A stretch of DNA of 5,934 nucleotides, from assembly GCA_032249615.1 (NCBI GenBank), contig JAVVHH010000193.1:1-5934 (forward strand). The letters are read 5' to 3'. The number at the start of each line of letters is the position of its first letter. The first letter of the stretch is position 1. Source of the DNA: JAVVHH01 sp032249615. Lineage in GTDB: Bacteria > Pseudomonadota > Alphaproteobacteria > Acetobacterales > Acetobacteraceae. A program made the translations under genes and the position numbers. This document shows positions 1-5,472 of the stretch, one piece after another. A model generated the notes under the pieces. That model was not told the DNA's origin. It was given only the letters and a program-made list of their open reading frames with translations, and made no database searches.

Positions 1-792
1 GTCCACCACGTCGGCCACGTCCACCAGGCGTACGGGCCGGCCGTTGCGGTATGCGATGATCAGCGGCCGGTAATCCGCCGCGGTGCGCGCCTGGTCATTG
101 GTGTCGAGCTGCATGCGCCGGCCGCCGACCTCGATGGTCCCCTTGGGCGCGTTGGCGTTCGCCGACGCGAGCGCAGCCCGCACGTCTTCGAGCCCGATGC
201 CAAGCTGGTTGAGCGCCAGCGGGTTCAGCTCCACCCGCACCGCCGGCTGCGCCGCGCCCCCGATGATGACCTGGCCGACGCCGGTCAGCTGCGAAAGACG
301 CTGCTGCAGCACGTTGGTCGCGGCGTCGTACATCTGTCCACGCGTCAGCGTCTTGGACGTCAGACCCAGAATGAGCACCGGCGCATCCGCCGGGTTCACC
401 TTTCGGTAGGTCGGGTTGCTGCGGAGCGCGGTCGGCAGGTCGGCACGCGCCGCGTTGATCGCCGCCTGCACATCGCGGGCGGCGCCGTTGATATCCCGGT
501 TGAGGCCGAACTGGAGCGTGACCCGCGCCGATCCGACCGAACTCGTGGAGGTCATCTCGGTGACGTCGGCGATCTGGCCCAGATGCCGCTCGAGCGGGCT
601 CGCGACCGAGGTCGCCACCGTCTGCGGCGAGGCGCCGGGCAGGCTCGCCTGAACGTTGATGGTGGGGAAATCCAGTTGCGGCAGTGGCGAGACCGGCAGC
701 CGGAAGAACGCCAGCAGCCCGGCCAGCACGATCCCGACCGCCAGCAGCGTGGTTGCCACCGGCCGGCGGATGAACAGCGCGGAGGGGTTCAC
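1..792 (-). CDS. mdtC: RND efflux transporter subunit, MdtC type (5' part only)
   Basis: Inner-membrane RND transporter that should pair with the upstream MdtB-like protein to export drugs or bile-type detergents using the proton gradient. The window holds the first 264 codons of a protein that is about 1025 residues in E. coli; the rest lies beyond position 1. The start is GTG (792-790), overlapping the mdtB stop by 4 bases. In this frame the protein opens with MNPSALFIRRPVATTLL, then has one membrane helix (about residues 13-31), LPQLDFPTINV, LPGASPQTVATSVASPLER, a DVQAAINAA segment (porter domain) and NPADAPVL. From memory these match E. coli MdtC (RDINGAARDVQAAINAA, PTYRK, PAVRV-LNP) more closely than MdtB. 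The frame is open throughout. The proton-relay residues lie outside the window. Family assignment is very secure; the MdtC rather than MdtB label is strong. Confidence 0.94.
   Translation of the reverse strand, partial: MNPSALFIRRPVATTLLAVGIVLAGLLAFFRLPVSPLPQLDFPTINVQASLPGASPQTVATSVASPLERHLGQIADVTEMTSTSSVGSARVTLQFGLNRDINGAARDVQAAINAARADLPTALRSNPTYRKVNPADAPVLILGLTSKTLTRGQMYDAATNVLQQRLSQLTGVGQVIIGGAAQPAVRVELNPLALNQLGIGLEDVRAALASANANAPKGTIEVGGRRMQLDTNDQARTAADYRPLIIAYRNGRPVRLVDVADVVD
789..792 (-). other. GTGA start/stop overlap of mdtB and mdtC
   Basis: The TGA stop of mdtB (791-789) shares two bases with the GTG start of mdtC (792-790). No good Shine-Dalgarno sequence sits just upstream; only a weak GGTGG-like stretch is present. 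Reinitiation by ribosomes finishing mdtB is therefore the likely way mdtC is translated. The overlap is seen directly; the coupling is inferred. Confidence 0.85.
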
Positions 793-3700
793 TCGGCCAC
801 CGGGGCGGCATCACCAGCCCGCACCTTCTCCGGCTGCCGCCCGCCCAGCCGTAAGGCCAGGCGGTCGAACAGCAGGTAGATGACCGGGGTGGTGAATAGC
901 GTCAGCACCTGGCTTACGATCAGCCCGCCGACGATCGCGAGCCCCAGCGGCCGCCGCAGCTCGGACCCGGTGCCGGTGCTGAGCATCAGCGGCACCGCCC
1001 CCAGCAGCGCCGCCATCGTCGTCATCAATATCGGCCGCAGCCGCAGCATGCTTGCCTGGTGGATCGCCTCGCGGGGACCCTTGCCCTCGTCCCGTTCCGC
1101 CTCGAGCGCGAAGTCGACCATCATGATGGCGTTTTTCTTCACGATCCCGATCAGCAGCACGATGCCGATGATGCCGATGATATCGAGGTCGTGCCCGGTC
1201 ACCCAAAGCAGGATCAGCGCCCCGATCCCGGCCGAAGGCAGCGTGGAGAGGATCGTCACCGGATGGACGAAGCTCTCGTACAAAACGCCGAGCACGATGT
1301 ACATGGTCGCGATCGCGGCGAGCAGCAGGAACAGCTCGTTCGACAGGGAGGACTGGAACGCCGCCGCCGAGCCGTCGAATTCGGGGACAAAGCTTTTTGG
1401 CAGCGCGACCTGCCGCTCGACCTGCTCGACGGCGTCCACCGCGGCCCCGAGCGAGGAGCCCGGCGCCACGTCGAACGTGACCGTCGCCGCCGGGAACTGG
1501 CCGAGATGCGAGATCAGCAGCGGGCCCGCATGCTCCTCCGCATGCACGATGGCCGAGAGCGGCACCTGGCCGGTCGAGGACAATGCGGAAGGCAGGTAGA
1601 TTGCCGACAGCCCGGCCACGCCCTGCTCGCGCAACGTCGGATCGGCCTCCAGGATGACCCGGTACTGGTTGTTCTGCGCGTAGATCGTCGAGATGATCCG
1701 CTGGCCGAACGCGTCGTACAGCGCGTTGTCCACCGTCGCCGGCGTGATGCCGAAGCGGGCGGCGGTCGGGCGGTCGATCACTAGGGAGAGCGTCGACCCG
1801 TTCGGCGCCAGGTCGCTGGTGACGTGCGCGAGCTCCGGCCGGGCCTGCAGCGCGTCGACCAGCTTCGGCACCCAGCTGTAGAGCAACGACGTTTCCGGAT
1901 TCTCCAGCACCAGGCGGTACTGGCCGCGCCCTACCGTCGCGTCGACCGTGAGGTCCTGCACCGGCTGCATGAACAGCGCGGTCCCCGGCGGCATCTGCGC
2001 GGTCTGCCGCTGGATCCGGTCGATCACCGTTTCCACGTCGGGCCTGCCGCCCTGCGCCTCCAAATTGATCAGGAAACGGCCGCTGTTCGGGGTCTGGTTG
2101 GTGCCGTCCACGCCAATGAAGCTGGTCAAGCTCTCGACTGCCGGGTCCTTCAGGATCAGGTCGGCAAGTTTTTGCTGCCGCTCCGCCGTTGCCGCAAACG
2201 ACGCGTCCTGCGGCCCGATCGCGATCGCCTGGATGGCGCCGGTGTCCTGGGTCGGAAAGAACCCTTTCGGGATGCCTATGTAGAGGAAGGCGGTCACCGC
2301 CATCGTTGCCAGGAACAGCGCCAGGGTCAGCCAGGGATGGTCGAGCACGGTGTCCAGCGCCGCGCCGTAGCGGTCGGTCATCCGCTGGAACAGGGTGGGC
2401 TTGCGGTCCCGCTCCTCGCGCTTCGGCCGCAGGATCCGCGCGCACATCATCGGCACCAGCGTCAACGAGACCACCGCCGAGATCACGATCGTCACCGCCA
2501 ACGTGACCGCAAATTCGTGGAACAGCCGGCCGACCACGTCGCCCATGAACAGCAGCGGGATCAGGACCGCGATCAACGAGATGGTCAGCGAGATGATCGT
2601 GAACCCGATCTGCTCGGCGCCCTTCAGCGCCGCCTGCATCGGCGGTTCGCCCATCTCGATGAAACGGGCGATGTTCTCGATCATCACGATCGCATCGTCG
2701 ACCACGAAGCCGGTCGCGATCGTGAGCGCCATCAGCGACAGGTTGTCGAGGCTGAAGCTCAGCATGTGCATCGCCGCCAGCGTGCCGACAAGCGAGAGCG
2801 GGACCGAGAGGCTCGGAATGATTGTGGCCGGAACATTGCGCAGGAACAGGTAGATCACCAGAACGACCAGCATCACGGCCAGACCGAGCTCGAACTCCAC
2901 GTCGCTGACCGAAGCTCGGATGGTGCCGGTGCGGTCGGTCAGCACCTGCACGTCCAGCGCAGCCGGCAGGCTCGCCTTGATCTGCGGCAGCAGCTTTTTG
3001 ATGCCGTCCACCACCTGGATGACGTTGGCGCCCGGCTGACGCTGGATGTTGAGCACGACCGCCGGGGTCCGGTTGGCCCAAGCAGCGAGGTAGATGTCCT
3101 GCGGCGCGCGGATGACCCGGCCGACGTCGGACAATTTCACCGCGGCGCCGTTGCGGTAGGCGATCACCAGGCTCTCCCAGCCCGGAGTCGTCGTGATCTG
3201 GTCATTGGCGTTGATGGTTGACGCCCGCAGCGGCCCGTCGAACCCGCCCTTCGGCGTGTTGACGTTCTCGTTCGTCACCGTCGTGCGCACATCGTCGATC
3301 GAAAGCCCGTGCGCCGAGAGCGCGCGCGGGTCGAGCTGCAGCCGAATCGCCGGCCGCTGCCCGCCGCTGATGCTGACGAGGCCCACGCCCGGCTGCTGTG
3401 AGATCTTCTGCGCGAGCCGCGTGTCGACCAAGTCTTCCACGTCGGTGAGCGGCAGCGTCTTCGAGGTGACCGCAAGCGTCAGCACCGGCGCATCGGCCGG
3501 GTTCACCTTGTTGTAGATCGGCGGCGACGGCAGGTCTGACGGCAGCAGGTTGCCCGCCGCGTTGATCGCCGCCTGCACCTCCTGCTCGGCCACGTCCAAA
3601 TTGAGGTCGAGGTTGAACTGCAGCGTGATGACCGAGGCGCCGGCAGAACTGCCGCTGCTCATCTGGTTGAGCCCCGGCATCTGGCCAAAATTCTTCTCGA

Positions 3701-3899
3701 GCGGCGCGGTAACGGCCGAGGCCATCACGTCCGGGCTCGCGCCAGGGTAGAAGGTCTGCACCTGGATGGTCGGATAGTCGACCACCGGCAGGGCCGATAG
3801 CGGCAGCTTGGTGTAGGCGACCGCCCCCACGAGCAGGATGGCCGCCATCAGCAACGACGTGCCGACCGGCCGCAGGATGAACGGGCGGGACGGGTTCAT
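789..3899 (-). CDS. mdtB: RND efflux transporter subunit, MdtB type
   Basis: Complete 1036-residue RND (HAE1/AcrB family) drug-proton antiporter of the inner membrane; E. coli MdtB is about 1040. The RND plan is intact: membrane helix 1 (about 12-30), first periplasmic porter/docking loop (about 31-335), helices 2-6 (335-487), helix 7 (523-541), second periplasmic loop (about 542-853), helices 8-12 (855-1010). Helix 4 carries ATGFVVDDAIVMIENI; D401 and D402 correspond to the AcrB proton-relay aspartates 407/408. Helix 10 carries VKKNAIMMVDFAL; K922 corresponds to AcrB Lys940. Stretches such as VDYPTIQV, YPGASPDVM, DVAEQEVQAAINAA and IPLLFMGDVVGRLF are nearly those of E. coli MdtB. The ATG at 3899 overlaps the mdtA stop by 4 bases. 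In E. coli the active transporter is a B2C heterotrimer; the neighbouring mdtC supports the same here. Real substrates cannot be read from sequence. One rare TTA leucine codon occurs at 854-852. Confidence 0.97.
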   Translation of the reverse strand: MNPSRPFILRPVGTSLLMAAILLVGAVAYTKLPLSALPVVDYPTIQVQTFYPGASPDVMASAVTAPLEKNFGQMPGLNQMSSGSSAGASVITLQFNLDLNLDVAEQEVQAAINAAGNLLPSDLPSPPIYNKVNPADAPVLTLAVTSKTLPLTDVEDLVDTRLAQKISQQPGVGLVSISGGQRPAIRLQLDPRALSAHGLSIDDVRTTVTNENVNTPKGGFDGPLRASTINANDQITTTPGWESLVIAYRNGAAVKLSDVGRVIRAPQDIYLAAWANRTPAVVLNIQRQPGANVIQVVDGIKKLLPQIKASLPAALDVQVLTDRTGTIRASVSDVEFELGLAVMLVVLVIYLFLRNVPATIIPSLSVPLSLVGTLAAMHMLSFSLDNLSLMALTIATGFVVDDAIVMIENIARFIEMGEPPMQAALKGAEQIGFTIISLTISLIAVLIPLLFMGDVVGRLFHEFAVTLAVTIVISAVVSLTLVPMMCARILRPKREERDRKPTLFQRMTDRYGAALDTVLDHPWLTLALFLATMAVTAFLYIGIPKGFFPTQDTGAIQAIAIGPQDASFAATAERQQKLADLILKDPAVESLTSFIGVDGTNQTPNSGRFLINLEAQGGRPDVETVIDRIQRQTAQMPPGTALFMQPVQDLTVDATVGRGQYRLVLENPETSLLYSWVPKLVDALQARPELAHVTSDLAPNGSTLSLVIDRPTAARFGITPATVDNALYDAFGQRIISTIYAQNNQYRVILEADPTLREQGVAGLSAIYLPSALSSTGQVPLSAIVHAEEHAGPLLISHLGQFPAATVTFDVAPGSSLGAAVDAVEQVERQVALPKSFVPEFDGSAAAFQSSLSNELFLLLAAIATMYIVLGVLYESFVHPVTILSTLPSAGIGALILLWVTGHDLDIIGIIGIVLLIGIVKKNAIMMVDFALEAERDEGKGPREAIHQASMLRLRPILMTTMAALLGAVPLMLSTGTGSELRRPLGLAIVGGLIVSQVLTLFTTPVIYLLFDRLALRLGGRQPEKVRAGDAAPVAE
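1161..1181. repeat. Short 9-base in-frame repeat inside mdtB
   Basis: The plus strand reads gatgccgat twice in tandem plus gat. On the coding strand this encodes I907-I913 (IIGIIGI) in transmembrane helix 10, just before the proton-relay lysine K922. The periodicity follows from the Ile/Gly-rich helix and from use of ATC and GGC codons, so it is probably not a mobile or regulatory repeat. Confidence 0.5.
3896..3899 (-). other. ATGA start/stop overlap of mdtA and mdtB
   Basis: The TGA stop of mdtA (3898-3896) overlaps the ATG start of mdtB (3899-3897). Upstream of this ATG the coding strand reads GCGAGCGCACCCCGCA, without a convincing Shine-Dalgarno sequence. This fits translational coupling of the adaptor to the first transporter subunit. 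The overlap is seen; the coupling is inferred. Confidence 0.85.
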
Positions 3900-5209
3900 T
3901 GCGGGGTGCGCTCGCCCCGTCGCCTCCCACCACCGCGGTGCGCCGGCCCGTCCGCGTCGCCGGACTGCGGCGCGGCGGCCGCGTTGTCGTTGGCTGCAGC
4001 GGGCGCGGCCGGGGCGGTTGCCGGCGGCGGCACGATTACCTTGGCCCCGTCTTTCAGACGGTCGGCACCATCGATGACGATGCGGTCGCCGGGCTTCAGC
4101 CCCTGCAGCACGGCGACATTGGCGCCGTCGACAGGCCCCAGCGTGATCTTCTGCACGTGCACCGTGCTGTCCGGGTCGATCAGGTAGACGAATGTGCCCG
4201 GCTCGCCCCGCTGCACGGCAGCGGTCGGGATGGCCACTGTGTCCTTCAGCGTGTCGACCAAAAGCTTGGCGTTCACGAACTCGTTCGGGAACAGCAGCTC
4301 ATCCGGGTTGGCGAAGGTGGAGCGTAGCTTCACCGTGCCGGTCGCGACGTCCACCTGGTTGTCCACGCTCGAGAGCGCACCGTCCTCGAGCTTGACCCGG
4401 TCCGCCCGGTCCCACGCCTCCGTCGGCACGGGCCGCCCAGTGCGGATCGCCCTCTGTACCGCTGGGATATCGTCCTCCGGCAGCGCGTACACCACGCTGA
4501 TCGGGTGGATCTGCGCGATCACGACCAGCCCGGTCGCGTCGCTCGGCTGCACGTAGTTGCCGATATCGACCTGGCGCAGGCCGACCTTGCCGGTGATCGG
4601 CGAGACGATGCGGCAGTATGTGAGGTTGAGCTGCGCGGAGTCGACCGCTGCCTGATCGACCAGGATTGTGCCCTCGTATTGCCGCACCAGCGCGGCCTGG
4701 GTGTCGCGTTGCTGCCGCGACGCGCTGTCTTGCGCCACCAGCGTCTGATACCGCTTGAGGTCGAGGCGCGCGTTCTGCAGCTGCGCCTGGTCCCGCGCCA
4801 GCGCACCTTGGGCGTTCTCCAGCGCGACTTGGTAGGGGCGTGGGTCGATCTGCGCGAGGAAATCGCCCTTCTGCACCACCTGGCCCTCGGTGAACCCGAT
4901 ATCGGTGATCTTGCCGGCGATCTGCGTCTTGACGGTCACGGTGGCGAGCGAGGTCACCGTGCCCAGCGCATTGAACAGCACCCGGATGTCTGTCCGCCCG
5001 ACCGTGGCCGCGCCCACCGATTGGGGCGGTTGCGCGAACGCCCGCGTCGGCTGCCGGCTACGTTCCCAAGCCTGCCACCCGTACCAGAGCCCGGCCGCGA
5101 TCAGCAACGCCAGGATCAAGAGCAACAGCGGGCGGACCCACCCGCGCCGCCGCGTCGGCCGCACGGTGCCTTGCATGTCGCCGTATGAGCGGCCGGCTTG
5201 ATCGTCCAT
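3896..5209 (-). CDS. mdtA: Periplasmic adaptor (membrane fusion protein) of RND pump, MdtA type
   Basis: Adaptor that bridges the MdtB/MdtC transporter and an outer-membrane TolC-like channel; 437 residues from the chosen start (E. coli MdtA is 415). Order: basic cytoplasmic start, signal-anchor helix (about 24-45), first lipoyl half (90-126, QIAGKITDIGFTEGQVVQKGD), alpha-helical hairpin (about 124-199), second lipoyl half (SPITGKVGLRQVDIGNYV, 201-220), beta-barrel (about 236-319, with LFPNEFVNAKLLVD), membrane-proximal domain (322-392), then an Ala/Pro- and Gly/Arg-rich tail (394-437). The hairpin keeps the R-x3-L-x6-S docking motif (R153, L157, S164). No lipobox cysteine follows the anchor, so it is probably not a lipoprotein. 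The start is uncertain: ATG 5209 is preceded by GGAG with no spacer, and ATG 5176 (426 residues) or GTG 5164 are alternatives that still keep the anchor. The frame is open upstream to 5398, but that would run through the terminator and tRNA. Homology to MdtA is strong along the whole length. Confidence 0.94.
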   Translation of the reverse strand: MDDQAGRSYGDMQGTVRPTRRRGWVRPLLLLILALLIAAGLWYGWQAWERSRQPTRAFAQPPQSVGAATVGRTDIRVLFNALGTVTSLATVTVKTQIAGKITDIGFTEGQVVQKGDFLAQIDPRPYQVALENAQGALARDQAQLQNARLDLKRYQTLVAQDSASRQQRDTQAALVRQYEGTILVDQAAVDSAQLNLTYCRIVSPITGKVGLRQVDIGNYVQPSDATGLVVIAQIHPISVVYALPEDDIPAVQRAIRTGRPVPTEAWDRADRVKLEDGALSSVDNQVDVATGTVKLRSTFANPDELLFPNEFVNAKLLVDTLKDTVAIPTAAVQRGEPGTFVYLIDPDSTVHVQKITLGPVDGANVAVLQGLKPGDRIVIDGADRLKDGAKVIVPPPATAPAAPAAANDNAAAAPQSGDADGPAHRGGGRRRGERTPQ

Positions 5210-5223
5210 CTCCGTGCACCCCA
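5210..5223 (-). promoter_or_regulatory. Possible ribosome binding site of mdtA
   Basis: The coding strand reads TGGGGTGCACGGAG directly before the ATG at 5209. GGAG abuts the ATG, which is closer than usual, while the GGGG lies 9 bases upstream at acceptable spacing. This weakly favours ATG 5209, since ATG 5176 has no clear purine-rich site. GTG 5164 has an AAGG 4 bases upstream and cannot be excluded. Confidence 0.35.
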
Positions 5224-5340
5224 GAGCACGCCCCCAGCCGCTTTTCGCATGGGAGTGCCCGCCCTCGCTGGACCGCCCAGAATAGGGCCGCGCCTTCCAG
5301 CCAATTACGGTTGTCGAAGCATAATCTCGCACGCGCGAAC
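5210..5340 (-). promoter_or_regulatory. Leader region expected to hold the mdtABC promoter
   Basis: These 131 non-coding bases separate the tRNA terminator from mdtA, so the operon promoter should lie here. The best elements I see are a -10-like TATTCT (5284-5279), with no good -35 at 16-18 bases, and an isolated -35-like TCGACA (5317-5312) with no partner at proper spacing. I see no long palindrome that would mark an operator. The location is inferred from the gene layout rather than from a recognised promoter. Confidence 0.3.
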
Positions 5341-5366
5341 AAAAAAACTCGGGACCCTGATCCCGG
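5341..5366 (-). terminator. Rho-independent terminator after tRNA-Leu
   Basis: The minus strand forms a stem CGGGA (5365-5361) / TCCCG (5354-5350) with a six-base loop TCAGGG, then AG and seven T residues (5347-5341). It begins 6 bases after the tRNA end, so it should end the tRNA transcript and insulate the mdt operon. The stem is short (5 pairs) but GC-rich and the T tract is perfect. Confidence 0.87.
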
Positions 5367-5371
5367 CAACC

Positions 5372-5457
5372 TGCCCGCCGCCGGACTCGAACCGGCAAGC
5401 CCTGTCACGGACGTCGGATTTTAAGTCCGCTGCGTCTACCAGTTCCGCCAGGCGGGC
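5372..5457 (-). tRNA. tRNA-Leu (anticodon UAA)
   Basis: An 86-base class II tRNA that decodes UUA (and UUG by wobble). Acceptor stem GCCCGCC / GGCGGGC pairs fully; D arm GCG...CGC with GGTAGA in the loop; anticodon loop CTTAAAA with TAA at the centre; long variable arm (CGTCCGTGACAGGGCTT) with a GTCC/GGGC stem; T arm GCCGG-TTCGAGT-CCGGC; discriminator A at 5372. The anticodon stem has four Watson-Crick pairs plus a G-A apposition at its base (27-43). The next bases are GGT, so CCA is not encoded and must be added after transcription. It starts 15 bases after the dehydrogenase stop and is followed by its own terminator. A tRNA-proximal promoter is not convincing, so co-transcription with the dehydrogenase is possible. 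Confidence 0.96.
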
Positions 5458-5472
5458 ATGCAGCGGGTTGTA

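Noticed and set aside
880..1784. Two plus-strand open frames of about 240 codons
   Set aside because: They lie wholly antisense to mdtB, have low-complexity composition and show no recognisable motif or ribosome binding site.
811..3081. 756-codon minus-strand frame overlapping mdtB in another phase
   Set aside because: The product is Arg/Ala/Gly/Asp-rich with no hydrophobic segments or motifs. The overlapping frame encodes the complete MdtB, so this is a compositional shadow.
1824..3221. Long plus-strand open frame (465 codons) antisense to mdtB
   Set aside because: Its translation is dominated by Arg, Gln, Asp and His runs with no domain-like pattern, and it lies opposite a perfectly conserved RND gene. 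It is a shadow produced by strong third-position GC in mdtB.
3899..5188. Several plus-strand frames opposite mdtA
   Set aside because: These are antisense shadows of the adaptor gene with Arg/Pro/Ser-rich translations and no support as genes.
5268..5280. Small inverted repeat CTGG-n5-CCAG in the mdtA leader as a candidate operator
   Set aside because: Only four pairs, expected by chance in GC-rich DNA, and not placed against a convincing promoter.
5372..5457. tRNA-Leu as an integration site for a mobile element
   Set aside because: I see no repeat of the tRNA 3' end elsewhere in the window and no integrase. The flanking genes are an ordinary efflux operon and a metabolic enzyme.
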